NCBI RefSeq assembly: GCF_000024905.1
Contig: NC_013522.1
Coordinates: 1,736,001 to 1,800,000 of the forward strand
Length of the DNA stretch: 64,000 nt
Source of the DNA: Thermanaerovibrio acidaminovorans DSM 6589
Lineage (GTDB): Bacteria > Synergistota > Synergistia > Synergistales > Synergistaceae
Reading direction: 5' to 3'
Shown: positions 51,366 to 59,894 of the stretch, in pieces
Layout of the letters: each line of letters starts with the position of its first letter
How positions within the stretch are numbered: position 1 is the first letter of the stretch
The notes under the pieces: generated by a model
Databases searched by the model: none
What the model was told of the DNA's origin: nothing
The model's input: the letters and a program-made list of their open reading frames with translations, nothing else
Made by a program: the position numbers and the translations under genes

Positions 51366-52801
51366 GACCGGATCCTCTCTATGATGCGGGTGGTGCTGAG
51401 CCCCTCGAGGAGCGGCACCACCTCCACCCTGCCGCCCCAGGAGAGAACCTCCCGGTGCCCCACTATGTCGCAGGGCCGGTAGTCCCCCCCCTTGACCAGC
51501 ACCTGGGGACGGATGGCCCTTATGATCTCCAGCGGGGTGTCCTGGTGGAAGATCACCACCCCATCCACGTCCTCCAGGGCGCACAGCACCTCCGCCCTCA
51601 GCTCCTCCGGGTTGACCGGCCGGTTGGGGCCCTTGAGACGCCTCACCGACTGGTCGGAGTTGAGACCCACGATGAGCCGGTCCCCCATGGCCCTGGCGGA
51701 CCTTATGCACCTCACGTGCCCCGCGTGGAGCACGTCGAAGCAGCCGTTGGTGAAGACCACCGTCTGCCCACCCCTCCGCCAGGTCTCCGCCAGCTGGACC
51801 GCCTCCGCCAGGGAGAGGAGCTTCCCGCCCCCCCGGAGGGACAGCATGGACAACAGGTCCTCCCGGGTGACCGCGTAGGTCCCCTCCCGGCCCACCGCAT
51901 AGCCCCCCGCCCGGTTGGCCCACAGGGCGGCCTCCACCATGTCCGCACCGGCCCCGTAGAGGGCGGCGAAGACCGCCACCGCCGTGTCCCCCGCGCCGGT
52001 CACGTCGTAGACCTCCCGGGCGGTTGAACGGTGGTGATGGGCCCCCCGGGGGCCCACCAGGCTCAGCCCCATCTCCGACCGGGTCACCATGATGAAGTCC
52101 ACCCCGAAGCGCTCCAGGGCCTGACGGGCGGCCTCCTCCACCGGCCCGTCCTGGTTGGGGACCTCTCTACCCAGGGCTATGCCCAGCTCCTTCAGGTTGG
52201 GGGTCACCAGGAAGGCCCCCCGGTACCTCTCCCAGTCGGCCCCCTTGGGGTCCACCACCACCGGCACCCCCATGCCCCGGAGGCGGGATATGGCGGCGCC
52301 GCACACCGCAGGGGTGCAGACCCCCTTGGCGTAGTCGGATATGACCGCCACCCGGGGGTGAGCCCCCAGGGCTTCCTCCAGGGCGGCCAGGAGCCGGTCC
52401 TGGTGGGGGGACGGCAGGGCCCCCGTCTCCTCCCGGTCCACCCGGATCAGCTGGTGGCGGTGGGCCACCACCCGGGTCTTGGTGGTGGTGGGCCGCTCGG
52501 TCCTTATGCCCCCAAAGGATATCCCCTCCCGGGAGAGCAGGTCCTCCATGAGGGTCCCGTGGGGGTCGTCCCCCAGGGAGCCCAGGACGGTGACCCGACA
52601 GCCCAGCCGGGCCATGTTCCTGGCCACGTTGCACGCCCCCCCAAGGGTGAACCGCTCCTCCTCGAAGTGGACCACCGGCACCGGCGCCTCGGGGGATATG
52701 CGCTCCACCCGGCCCCTTATGACCCGGTCCAGCATCAGGTCCCCCAGGACCAGGACGTTCAGCCCCGAGCAGCCCTCGATTGCCTTCAGGGTGCCTAGCA
52801 T
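51362..52801 (-). CDS. hldE: Bifunctional heptose-7-phosphate kinase / heptose-1-phosphate adenylyltransferase
   Basis: 479 aa. The N-terminal ribokinase-like kinase (about 1-320) has FTLGGACNVARNMARLG and the catalytic DVTGAGDTAVAVFAAL. The C-terminal nucleotidyltransferase (about 335-475) has VFTNGCFDVLHAGHVRCI with the HxGH motif and GLNSDQSVRRLKG. It makes D-glycero-beta-D-manno-heptose 1,7-bisphosphate from the 7-phosphate and later ADP-heptose from the 1-phosphate. GmhA and GmhB, the enzymes acting before and between these steps, are encoded just upstream. The final epimerase HldD is not in the window. Confidence 0.95.
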   Translation of the reverse strand: MLGTLKAIEGCSGLNVLVLGDLMLDRVIRGRVERISPEAPVPVVHFEEERFTLGGACNVARNMARLGCRVTVLGSLGDDPHGTLMEDLLSREGISFGGIRTERPTTTKTRVVAHRHQLIRVDREETGALPSPHQDRLLAALEEALGAHPRVAVISDYAKGVCTPAVCGAAISRLRGMGVPVVVDPKGADWERYRGAFLVTPNLKELGIALGREVPNQDGPVEEAARQALERFGVDFIMVTRSEMGLSLVGPRGAHHHRSTAREVYDVTGAGDTAVAVFAALYGAGADMVEAALWANRAGGYAVGREGTYAVTREDLLSMLSLRGGGKLLSLAEAVQLAETWRRGGQTVVFTNGCFDVLHAGHVRCIRSARAMGDRLIVGLNSDQSVRRLKGPNRPVNPEELRAEVLCALEDVDGVVIFHQDTPLEIIRAIRPQVLVKGGDYRPCDIVGHREVLSWGGRVEVVPLLEGLSTTRIIERIRS

Positions 52802-53382
52802 GCCCCATCACCCCCGAAGAGCAGGTCCTCCACCAGGAAGCACAGGGCGTGCTCCAACGCCAGGTGCACGTTCTGGATAACCGCCGTGTCGGAGTCCTCC
52901 ACCTCCAGGGCCAGGTCCGCCATGGAGGCGATGGCCCCCCCGGACCTGGTCAGGGCTATGGTGGATATCCCCATGGACCGGGCCTCCTCCAGGGCCAGGA
53001 CCACGTTCCGGGAGGAGCCCCCGGTGCTTATCCCCATGAGCACGTCCCCCCTCAAGCCCAGGGCCCGGACCTGCCTGGAGAAGACCAGATCGAAGGAGTA
53101 GTCGTTGGAGCAGGCGGTGAGGAACGACGTATCGGTGGTGAGCGCCAGGGCCCCCATGGGGGGCCGTTCCAGCCGCTTGGACAGCCGGCAGGTGAACTCC
53201 GCCGCCACGTGCTGGCAGTCCGCGGCGCTGCCGCCGTTGCCGCACAACATGAGCTTTCCCCCTCCCCGGATGGATGAGGCCACCATCCGCGCCGCCCTGG
53301 ACAGGAGCTCCAGCCCCTCCCCGCCGGCCCAGCGCTCCAGGGCCCTGGCGGTGGCCCGAAGCTGCTCCGATACGTCCATCAT
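52795..53382 (-). CDS. gmhA: Phosphoheptose isomerase
   Basis: 195 aa from ATG at 53382, which overlaps the gmhB stop (ATGATG). The SIS-fold motifs are LMLCGNGGSAADCQHVAAEF (about 44-63), LTTDTSFLTACSNDY, and GDVLMGISTGGSSRNVV. It converts sedoheptulose-7-phosphate to D-glycero-D-manno-heptose-7-phosphate, the first step of the pathway. Overlaps hldE by 7 bases. Length matches E. coli GmhA. Confidence 0.95.
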   Translation of the reverse strand: MMDVSEQLRATARALERWAGGEGLELLSRAARMVASSIRGGGKLMLCGNGGSAADCQHVAAEFTCRLSKRLERPPMGALALTTDTSFLTACSNDYSFDLVFSRQVRALGLRGDVLMGISTGGSSRNVVLALEEARSMGISTIALTRSGGAIASMADLALEVEDSDTAVIQNVHLALEHALCFLVEDLLFGGDGAC

Positions 53383-53909
53383 GAACTCAACCCCTCGATA
53401 TCCAGAATGATCCTCGCCGCCCCCATGAGGTCCGGCGCGGCGGGGAACCCGTCCACCGGACAGGCCCCCTCCCCTACAAGTATCCCCCGGGAGCCCACCC
53501 GGATGGCCAGCCCAAGGTCCGACATCTTGTCCCCCACCACCCAGGAGGAACCCAGGTCTATGTGGAGCTCCTCCGCCGCCTTGAGGGCCATGCCCCCGTT
53601 GGGCTTCCTGCACTGACAACCCTCCCAGGGGGCGTGGGGACAGTGATAGTAGCCATCCAGCCGGACCCCATGGGCGGCCAGGAGCTCCTCCATCCTGCGG
53701 CGAACCGCCTCGTGGGCCTCGGCGGAGAAGAGGCCCCGGCCTATGCCCGACTGGTTGGTGACCACCACCAGGAGGAACCCCGCGTCCCGGAGGAGCCCCA
53801 GCGCCCGGGGGACCAGGGGCAACAGCTCCACCTGGGCGGGATCCCCCACGTAGCCCAGGTCCCTCATTATCACCCCGTCCCGATCCAGGAGCACCGCCCG
53901 GCTAGGCAC
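53379..53909 (-). CDS. gmhB: Heptose 1,7-bisphosphate 7-phosphatase
   Basis: 176 aa from GTG at 53909, which has GGGGAGGG six bases upstream and puts the catalytic LLDRDGVIM at residue 7; an ATG at 53942 and a longer frame are less likely. HAD-family motifs: LDRDGVI, VVVTNQSGIGRG, and VVGDKMSDLGLA. The zinc loop CPHAPWEGCQCRKPNGG (CxH...CxC) is characteristic of GmhB. It removes the 7-phosphate before adenylylation by HldE. Overlaps the upstream glycosyltransferase by 8 bases. Confidence 0.94.
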   Translation of the reverse strand: MPSRAVLLDRDGVIMRDLGYVGDPAQVELLPLVPRALGLLRDAGFLLVVVTNQSGIGRGLFSAEAHEAVRRRMEELLAAHGVRLDGYYHCPHAPWEGCQCRKPNGGMALKAAEELHIDLGSSWVVGDKMSDLGLAIRVGSRGILVGEGACPVDGFPAAPDLMGAARIILDIEGLSS

Positions 53910-54870
53910 CGCCGAACCCTCCCCTAAGGAGCCGCTCCGCCGCATCGATCGCGTCATCCACCGGGATGGATCCCATGGCCTCCTCGAAGGACCGGGCCCC
54001 CTCCCGGGGGAGCAGGCTCTCGTGGGGGGTGCACCAGGGGCCGTACCGGAGGGCCAGGTCCCCATGGGAGTAGAGCCCCACCGTGGGGGTGCCGGCGGCG
54101 CTGGCCAGGTGCACCGGCCCGGTGTCGTTGGAGACCATCAGGGAAGCCCGCCTCAGCACCGCTCCCAGGACCTCCAGGGACGGGCAGGACCTGAGGTCGA
54201 TCCCCGCGGAGCCGAGCCCGTCCAGGATCCGCTGGGCCATCTCCACCTCGTCAGGAAGCTTGCCGGTCACCGCCACCCTAAGCCCCATCCGGGCCAGGTG
54301 CAGGGCCAGCCGGGCGAAGTTCTCCTCCGGCCAGCGCTTGGGGGGGAAGCTGCCCCCGGGGTTCAGCACCACGAACCGCCCCTCCCCCACCAGACGCTCC
54401 GCCGCCTCCTCCGCCGCCTGGGAGATGTGAAAGCGCATGTTCCTGGTCCGGATCGGAACCCCGATGGAGGCCATGCAGATGAGGTTCCGCTCCGCCTCGT
54501 GAACCGTCTTGGGAAGCCTCAGCTCCTTAAGCCCCCAGAGGGGGGCGTACCTGGCGCCGCTGAACAGGGGGTTCAGGCCGGACCTCAGGTCCACTATCAG
54601 GTCCGGTCTGAAGGCCCTGATCCTGGATATGACATTGAGGCGCCCCCAAAGGCCCGGGTAGTCCCGTTGCCTGTGGTAGACCTCCACCTCCTGCCACATG
54701 GGGTCGTGCCTCACCGCCTCCACCGCCCGGGGGCCCACCATTATCTTGAAGTGGGCCCCGGGGAGGAAGAGCCTGAGGTTCCAAAGGGCCCCGGAGGCCA
54801 GCAGCATGTCCCCCAGGCACGAAAGCCCTATCACCAGCACCCTGTCCACTTTCTCGGGGTCGACCCTCAT
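53902..54870 (-). CDS. Family 9 glycosyltransferase (heptosyltransferase)
   Basis: 322 aa. GT9 motifs: VLVIGLSCLGDMLLASGAL at the N terminus, LNPGGSFPPKRWPEENFARL in the hinge region, and VSNDTGPVHLASAAG (about 245-260). First gene of the heptose operon, before gmhB. It differs clearly from the second GT9 protein at 50373, so the two probably add successive heptoses (HepI and HepII roles), but which is which is not decidable here. Confidence 0.9.
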   Translation of the reverse strand: MRVDPEKVDRVLVIGLSCLGDMLLASGALWNLRLFLPGAHFKIMVGPRAVEAVRHDPMWQEVEVYHRQRDYPGLWGRLNVISRIRAFRPDLIVDLRSGLNPLFSGARYAPLWGLKELRLPKTVHEAERNLICMASIGVPIRTRNMRFHISQAAEEAAERLVGEGRFVVLNPGGSFPPKRWPEENFARLALHLARMGLRVAVTGKLPDEVEMAQRILDGLGSAGIDLRSCPSLEVLGAVLRRASLMVSNDTGPVHLASAAGTPTVGLYSHGDLALRYGPWCTPHESLLPREGARSFEEAMGSIPVDDAIDAAERLLRGGFGGA

Positions 54871-54904
54871 GACCGAACCTTCCCTTCGATGGTTTGAAGC
54901 CCGC

Positions 54905-55591
54905 CTATTCTATCACCCAAGGGGGGGCCGCCCCCAGTTGATCCAGCCGGTCCGCCAGGTCCTTGGGGGTGTTGACCCCCAGGAAGGACCGCCGGTACGG
55001 CAGGTACCGGAGGGACTCCTCCTCCACCACGGTGACCTCCACCTGGTGGTAGAAGCCCTTGAGGCGCCTCTCCCCCCTGGAGATCGCATCATCCACCGCG
55101 GGAAGGCATCCGGTGGAGTAGAAGGCGTGCAACGGCTCCAGGAAGCCCCCCAGCCTGGCGCAGATCACCATGGACCGGCTCTCCATGAGGCTCCACATCT
55201 TACGGACCACCGCGTGCTGGACCAGGGGCATGTCGCACCCCACCGCGAAGGCCCAGCCGGAGCGGGCCTCCGCCAGGGCGGATCTTAGCCCCTCCAGGGG
55301 CCCCAGCGCCTCGGACCGGTCCACCGCCACCCGGATCGGGACACCGCCTGGTGCGGCGGGGGGAAGCAGCCCCGAAAGGGGCCCCACGTCCCTGGGCCCC
55401 ACGGACATTATCACCTCCCTGAACCAGGGGGCCATCCGCTGAAGCATCACCTCCCACAGGAAGCGGCCCCCCACGGAGAGGAAGAGCTTGTTGCCCCCCA
55501 TCCGGGTGCCCCGCCCTCCGCCCAGGATCACCAGCGACGCGTCCATGTGGGCCCCGGGCTCGACCCGGGGGATACATCGTCTCATCCTCAT
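54905..55591 (-). CDS. mobA: MobA-like nucleotidyltransferase
   Basis: 228 aa from ATG at 55591 with AAGGAGGAG and GGAGGAG upstream; ATG 55585 is also possible. The typical MobA start LVILGGGRGTRMGGNKLFL lies at about residues 20-38, with GPLEGLRSALAEA and the metal aspartate in VGCDMPLVQ. MobA joins GMP to molybdopterin to make the guanine dinucleotide cofactor for Mo/W enzymes such as formate dehydrogenase. No other moco gene is nearby, and the neighbour is the heptose operon, so a sugar-1-phosphate transferase role is an alternative. Confidence 0.8.
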   Translation of the reverse strand: MRMRRCIPRVEPGAHMDASLVILGGGRGTRMGGNKLFLSVGGRFLWEVMLQRMAPWFREVIMSVGPRDVGPLSGLLPPAAPGGVPIRVAVDRSEALGPLEGLRSALAEARSGWAFAVGCDMPLVQHAVVRKMWSLMESRSMVICARLGGFLEPLHAFYSTGCLPAVDDAISRGERRLKGFYHQVEVTVVEEESLRYLPYRRSFLGVNTPKDLADRLDQLGAAPPWVIE

Positions 55592-55640
55592 CTCCTCCGC
55601 TCCTCCTTGACCCAGAGGATGATAGCACCTGAAGGCCCCG

Positions 55641-55669
55641 TTGACCCCGGGGCCCGGATGGTGTATGTA
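55641..55669 (+). promoter_or_regulatory. Predicted sigma-70 promoter of the thiamine operon
   Basis: TTGACC (55641-55646) and TATGTA (55664-55669) are 17 bases apart, about 40 bases before the TPP riboswitch. The two divergent start codons (mobA and thiD) are 283 bases apart; this promoter, the riboswitch and a terminator fill that space. Confidence 0.55.
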
Positions 55670-55711
55670 TGGGGTGACCGCCCAGGGCGGGAGGAAAATT
55701 TAATATGCGTT

Positions 55712-55798
55712 TCCGGGGGAGCCCCACGGGGGGCTGAGAGGAAGGGTGGCCTTCGACCCCAAGTACCTGATCCGGGTAATGCCGGCGTAGGGAGGGAA
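55712..55798 (+). ncRNA. TPP (THI-box) riboswitch
   Basis: The conserved blocks are in order: GGGGAGCCCCACGGGGGGC, then CTGAGAGGAAGGG, GACCCCAAGTACCTGATCC, and GGGTAATGCCGGCGTAGGGA. These match the pyrimidine-binding CUGAGA and the pyrophosphate-binding ACCUGAUC...UAAUxCCxGCGxAGGGA of thiamine pyrophosphate aptamers. It precedes a strong terminator and thiD-thiM-thiE-thiW, so TPP should shut the operon off by premature termination. Confidence 0.95.
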
Positions 55799-55818
55799 GC
55801 GGCGGGCGCGCGCATTAG

Positions 55819-55859
55819 ACCGGCGCTCCGGGGGCCCCCCGGGGCGCCGGTTCGATTTT
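55819..55859 (+). terminator. Intrinsic terminator of the TPP riboswitch (attenuator)
   Basis: ACCGGCGCTCCGGGG pairs fully with CCCCGGGGCGCCGGT (15 pairs, one G-U, 3-base loop), followed by TCGATTTT. It lies between the aptamer and thiD, the classic arrangement for transcription attenuation. Confidence 0.85.
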
Positions 55860-55874
55860 GAGGGGGGATGAGAT

Positions 55875-56690
55875 TTGTACAGGGGTGTTGCCATGACCAT
55901 CGCGGGGAGCGACTCCGGCGGTGGGGCGGGGATCCAGGCGGATCTCAAGACCTTCATGGGGCTTAACGTCTTCGGCGTCTCGGCGGTTACCGCGGTTACC
56001 GCCCAGAACTCCATGGGGGTGTACCACGTGGAGAACCTTTCGGTCCGGTCCGTGAGGGAGCAGATCCGGTGCCTCCTCTCGGACTTTCCGGTCCGGGCGG
56101 TGAAGATAGGCATGCTGTCCACCGGGGAGATCATGGAGGCGGTGGCGGAGGAGCTCTCCTCCTACCCGGGGCCGGTGGTGCTGGACCCGGTGATGGTGTC
56201 CCAGAGCGGGCACAGCCTGATGGACTCGGGGGCCGAGCGGGCCATGCGGGAGAGACTGCTTCCCCTGGCGTCATTGGTGACCCCGAACCTGCCCGAGGCG
56301 GAGCGGCTGCTGGGCCTTCCGCCGGGATCCATAGCCACCAAGGGGGACATGCTGGACGCGGCGAACAGGCTGCTGGAGGCGGGGTGCCGGGGGGTTCTCC
56401 TCAAGGGGGGGCACCTTCCAGGGGATGACATCTTCGACGTGCTCATATGCGGCGCCGAGGAGGTGCTATTCGAGGACCGGCGGATCCCGGGGGGCAACGA
56501 CCACGGAACGGGCTGCACGCTGAGCAGCGCCATAGCGGCGGAGCTGGCCGCCGGGGAGGACCTGAAGACCGCGGTGACCCGGGGCAGGGAGTTCGTGAGG
56601 AGGGGCATGGAGACGGGGGTCAGGCTCGGGAGAGGGCACGGGTGCCTGTACCACCGGGCCCCGGCCCCCTGGGTGGGTGACGGGGCTTGA
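55875..56690 (+). CDS. thiD: Hydroxymethylpyrimidine (phosphate) kinase
   Basis: 271 aa from TTG at 55875 after GAGGGGGG; ATG at 55893 is an alternative start. The ribokinase-fold ThiD start [19 protein letters not shown] is followed by [15 protein letters not shown] and [11 protein letters not shown]; the C-terminal anion hole is [19 protein letters not shown] with the catalytic aspartate region. It phosphorylates HMP and HMP-P to the pyrophosphate for thiamine phosphate synthesis. First gene under the TPP riboswitch; its stop overlaps the thiM start (TTGA). Confidence 0.95.
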   Translation: MYRGVAMTIAGSDSGGGAGIQADLKTFMGLNVFGVSAVTAVTAQNSMGVYHVENLSVRSVREQIRCLLSDFPVRAVKIGMLSTGEIMEAVAEELSSYPGPVVLDPVMVSQSGHSLMDSGAERAMRERLLPLASLVTPNLPEAERLLGLPPGSIATKGDMLDAANRLLEAGCRGVLLKGGHLPGDDIFDVLICGAEEVLFEDRRIPGGNDHGTGCTLSSAIAAELAAGEDLKTAVTRGREFVRRGMETGVRLGRGHGCLYHRAPAPWVGDGA

Positions 56691-57481
56691 GGGTCTCCCA
56701 CCTGGCATCGGAGGTGGCCCGGCTATCCCCTCTGGTCTATCACGTCACCAACTGGGTGTCGGGCCCCCTCAGCGCCCGGGTCTGTTACGCCCTGGGGGGC
56801 AGGGCGCTGATGACCACCCATCCGGAGGAGGCCCTGGAGGCGGCCCGGATGTCCCAGGCGCTGCTGCTCAACCTGGGGACCCCCACGGAGGACCGGGTCG
56901 TGTCCATCCGGCGGGCTCTGGACGGGGCGGGGGATCGGCCGGCGCTGTTGGATCCGGTGGGGGTCGGGTCCTTCCCTGGGCGCCTGGACCTGGCTATGGA
57001 GATCCTCTCCCGGGGGATCTCGATCCTCAAGGGGAACGGGGCGGAGATCTCCGCCCTGCTTGGGGAGGGGAAGGGACAGCGGGGGGTGGACTCGGACCTG
57101 CCGGGACCGCCCCTTGGGGTCCGGAGGCTGGCGGAGGACCACCGGTGTTGCGCGGTCATGACCGGGGAGGAGGACCACGTGGCCCTAGGGGTGAGCTGGG
57201 GGCTGGTGAGGCTCCGGGGGAGGGAGGTTCGAGGGGCGGTGCCGGTGCCCGGGCTTGGATGCGCCCTGGGTAGCGCCATGGCCTGCGCCCTGGGGGTGGG
57301 GGCGGACCCCTTCTCCGCCGCCCTGTGGGGCTGCGCCCTCTTCAAGGGGGCCCTCCGGAGGGCCCTTGGGGCCTGCTGTGGCCCCGGCAGCCTGGTGGAG
57401 GCCCTCATAGACCAGCTACACCGGGCCAGGACCGGGGAGCTGGATGGGGAGAACGTGGAGGTGATCCGGGCAGATGGATGA
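56687..57481 (+). CDS. thiM: Hydroxyethylthiazole kinase
   Basis: 264 aa, TTG start overlapping the thiD stop. ThiM features: LVYHVTNWVSGPLSARVCYALGG as separate blocks VYHVTNWV and ARVCYALGG, LLLNLGTPTEDRV, ILKGNGAEISALLG, and the anion-hole PGLGCALGSAMAC. It phosphorylates the salvaged thiazole THZ. The family's usual C-terminal GTGC reads GLGC, which keeps the cysteine. It overlaps thiE by 8 bases. Confidence 0.93.
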   Translation: MRVSHLASEVARLSPLVYHVTNWVSGPLSARVCYALGGRALMTTHPEEALEAARMSQALLLNLGTPTEDRVVSIRRALDGAGDRPALLDPVGVGSFPGRLDLAMEILSRGISILKGNGAEISALLGEGKGQRGVDSDLPGPPLGVRRLAEDHRCCAVMTGEEDHVALGVSWGLVRLRGREVRGAVPVPGLGCALGSAMACALGVGADPFSAALWGCALFKGALRRALGACCGPGSLVEALIDQLHRARTGELDGENVEVIRADG

Positions 57482-58136
57482 TCGGTGGCTTAGGGAGGCT
57501 CTCCAGGTCTACGGGATCCTGGACTCGTCCCTGGGGGACGAGGGGGAGCTGATCGCTCTGGCGGAGATGGCCATTGGGTCCGGGGTAACCGCCCTTCAGC
57601 TCCGGTGCAAGGGCTGGGACGGGGGGAGGACCTACCGTCTGGCCCGGGAGCTGGCCAGGAGGTGCGCCTCCGAGGGGGTCCTGTTCATAGTGAACGACCG
57701 GCTGGACGTGGCCCTGGCCTCCGGGGCCCGGGGGGTCCACCTGGGGGCTTCGGACCTGCCGGTGGAGGCGGCCCGCCGGGTTGCCGGGGAGGACTTCGTG
57801 ATCGGCGGCACCGCCAGGACGCTGGAGCGGGGGCTGGAGCTTCAGGCGGCGGGGGCCTCTTACCTGGGCTGCGGGGCCGCATTCCAGTCCGGAACCAAGG
57901 AGGACACGGTGGTGATAGGACCCCATGGGATAGGCGTCATAGCCCGGGGGGTGTCCATACCCTGCGTTGCCATAGGGGGCATAGGGGAGCACAACCTGGA
58001 ACGGCTGAGGGGGTCCAATGTGGCGGGGATCGCCATGTGCGGTGCCCTGTTCCGGCGGGACCCGGGCCGGATGGGGGACCTGTGCGGGGCGGTGAGGAGG
58101 ACGATCGAGGATGGAGGTGGTCCGGTTGGAGGATAG
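57474..58136 (+). CDS. thiE: Thiamine-phosphate synthase
   Basis: 220 aa TIM barrel. Motifs: TALQLRCKGWDGG (usually QLRxK), LFIVNDRLDVALASGARGVHLG written as IVNDRLDVALA and GVHLGASDLP, and GGTARTLERG. It couples HMP-PP and THZ-P to thiamine monophosphate. It lies between thiM and thiW with overlaps on both sides. With ThiD and ThiM this makes a salvage route; no thiC or thiG is in the window. Confidence 0.95.
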   Translation: MDDRWLREALQVYGILDSSLGDEGELIALAEMAIGSGVTALQLRCKGWDGGRTYRLARELARRCASEGVLFIVNDRLDVALASGARGVHLGASDLPVEAARRVAGEDFVIGGTARTLERGLELQAAGASYLGCGAAFQSGTKEDTVVIGPHGIGVIARGVSIPCVAIGGIGEHNLERLRGSNVAGIAMCGALFRRDPGRMGDLCGAVRRTIEDGGGPVGG

Positions 58137-58647
58137 GAGCCTGGCGCTTAGGAGGCTTGCGTTGGCGGGGGCGCTCTGCGCCCTGGGGGTGGTCATGTCC
58201 CCCCTGTCGTTCCCCGTGGGGCCCGCCAAGTGCTATCCCTTTCAGCACGCATTGAACGTGGTGGCGGGCTACTTTTTGGGCCCCTGGTACGGGGCGGGGT
58301 GCGCCCTGGTGACGAGCCTGATCAGGATATCACTGGGGACCGGCACCCTCTTCGCCCTCCCGGGGAGCATCCCCGGGGCCCTGCTGGCGGGGTTGGCAGC
58401 CCGGGCGATCAGGGGGCACCTGGTCCCCGCCCTGGGGGAGGTGATGGGCACCTGCCTGGTGGGGGCCTACCTGGCCTCCGCCCTGGTGGGGCCCATGATG
58501 GGCAGGTCCGTATCGTTCCAGTTCCTCCTGTCCGCCTTCGCTATCAGCTCCGTGCCGGGGGCGGCGCTGGGAGCCCTGGCGGTGAGGCTGAGCCATGGCC
58601 GAGTCCTGGGGCTGGTCGGGGGGCGGTTGAGCGACAACCTAAAGTAA
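58126..58647 (+). CDS. thiW: ThiW, substrate-binding (S) component of an ECF-type thiazole transporter
   Basis: 173 aa from TTG at 58126 (GGAGGTG six bases upstream); ATG at 58111 is an alternative. It has five or six membrane segments and the ThiW family pattern CYPFQHALNVVAGYFLGPWYG and ISLGTGTLFALPGSIPGALL in parts. ThiW is encoded in TPP-regulated operons and is believed to import the thiazole precursor via the ECF energising module, which is not in the window. Last gene of the operon, consistent with ThiM using imported thiazole. Confidence 0.92.
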   Translation: MEDRSLALRRLALAGALCALGVVMSPLSFPVGPAKCYPFQHALNVVAGYFLGPWYGAGCALVTSLIRISLGTGTLFALPGSIPGALLAGLAARAIRGHLVPALGEVMGTCLVGAYLASALVGPMMGRSVSFQFLLSAFAISSVPGAALGALAVRLSHGRVLGLVGGRLSDNLK

Positions 58648-58655
58648 GCTATACT
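58627..58655 (+). promoter_or_regulatory. Predicted sigma-70 promoter of the radical SAM gene
   Basis: TTGAGC (58627-58632) and TATACT (58650-58655) with a 17-base spacer span the 3' end of thiW. The start codon is 26 bases downstream. Confidence 0.65.
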
Positions 58656-58669
58656 GACGCAAAGCTTAC
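58644..58669. promoter_or_regulatory. Inverted repeat over the radical SAM promoter (candidate operator)
   Basis: GTAAGCT (58644-58650) and AGCTTAC (58663-58669) are perfect complements separated by 12 bases. The -10 element lies between and overlaps the left arm, as for a repressor site. An RNA hairpin role is less likely because half of it is upstream of the start of transcription. Confidence 0.5.
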
Positions 58670-58680
58670 AGAAGGGGGGC

Positions 58681-59835
58681 ATGGCGGTGGATCTGATGGG
58701 AAGGCTGAGGGTCCTTGGGGACTCTGCCCGGTTCGACGCCTCCTGCGCCCCCTTCAGGGAGAGGGCCCTTGGTGTCCTGCCCGGGGTGGTCTGGGCCAAC
58801 CGTTGCCGGGTCCTCAAGGTGCTCATGAGCAACCGGTGCGGCTACGACTGTGCCTACTGTGTGAACCGGGCCAGCTCCCCGGTGGATCGGGCCCAGATGG
58901 AGCCCCGGGAGCTGGCGGACCTGTTCGCCTCCCTGTGGCGCAGGGGGTTGGTGCAGGGGATCTTCCTCAGCTCCGCGGTGGTGGGCTCCCCGGACGGGAC
59001 CATGGAGAGGATGATCCGGGCGCTTGAGATCATCCGGCGGGAGCATCGATTCGGGGGCTACGTGCACGCCAAGGTGATCCCCGGGTCGTCGTTTGGCCTG
59101 ATCCGGCAGATGTGCCTCCTGGCGGACCGGGTGAGCGTGAACCTGGAGGTCCCCTCCGAGGAGGGGTTGAGGGCCCTGGCCCCCCAGAAGGAGGGCAGCG
59201 CCATCCTGGCCCCCATGGGGAGGGTGGCGTCCCTCCTGGAGGAGATGGGGAGCTCGGGACATCTGAAGGGGGGGCACACCACCCAGATGATCCTGGGGGC
59301 CACGGAGGACCCGGACCGGGAGGTCCTCAAGGTCTCCAGCGCCCTATACCGCCGATTCAGGCTGAGGCGGGTCTACTACTCGTCCTACGTCCCCGTGTCG
59401 GAGGACCCAAGGCTTCCCCGGAGGGACCCGGACAGGCTACGGGAGGTCCGGATCTACCAGGCGGACTTCCTGATGAGGCAGTACGGGATGAGCTACCGGG
59501 AGATCCTGGGGGACCGGCAACAGCTGGACCGCCGGCTGGACCCCAAGGCCTCCTGGGCGCTCAGGAACGTCCACCGGTTCCCGGTGGACCTGAACTCCGC
59601 GGAGGCGGAGGAGATCCTGATGGTGCCCGGCATAGGTCCCAAGGGGGTCAGGGCCATCCTGGAGGCCCGCCGGAGGGGCAGGCTTCGGATCGAGGATCTT
59701 GGGTCCCTGGGGCTCCGGGTGGGCAGGATAAGGCACTTCGTCACCTGCGACGGCCACCGGCCCCGGCTTCTCGAGTCATCCCATCTGGAGGAGCTCCTTT
59801 CCGCTCCCCCACGGCAGGCGAGCCTCTTCCAATAA
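58681..59835 (+). CDS. Radical SAM protein with C-terminal helix-hairpin-helix (putative DNA repair)
   Basis: 384 aa. ATG follows AGAAGGGGGGC. The 4Fe-4S motif is MSNRCGYDCAYCVNR (C-x3-C-x2-C) near residue 53. The SAM barrel occupies about 45-290. A helix-hairpin-helix motif (VPGIGPKGVRAILEARRRG, about 316-334) ends the protein, as in DNA-binding proteins. This is the radical SAM family usually encoded next to a uracil-DNA glycosylase-like partner and called a DNA modification/repair protein. No such partner is in the window. Its chemistry is not established. Confidence 0.88.
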   Translation: MAVDLMGRLRVLGDSARFDASCAPFRERALGVLPGVVWANRCRVLKVLMSNRCGYDCAYCVNRASSPVDRAQMEPRELADLFASLWRRGLVQGIFLSSAVVGSPDGTMERMIRALEIIRREHRFGGYVHAKVIPGSSFGLIRQMCLLADRVSVNLEVPSEEGLRALAPQKEGSAILAPMGRVASLLEEMGSSGHLKGGHTTQMILGATEDPDREVLKVSSALYRRFRLRRVYYSSYVPVSEDPRLPRRDPDRLREVRIYQADFLMRQYGMSYREILGDRQQLDRRLDPKASWALRNVHRFPVDLNSAEAEEILMVPGIGPKGVRAILEARRRGRLRIEDLGSLGLRVGRIRHFVTCDGHRPRLLESSHLEELLSAPPRQASLFQ

Positions 59836-59894
59836 GACGCATAGCCCCATGGGATAGGGTCCAGGACCCTAGGATAAAGGGCATGATAGAGGAC

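Noticed and set aside
49863-51482. Plus-strand frame of 539 codons spanning two convergent genes
   Set aside because: Both underlying genes have strong family motifs; this frame is low-complexity Gly/Pro/His.
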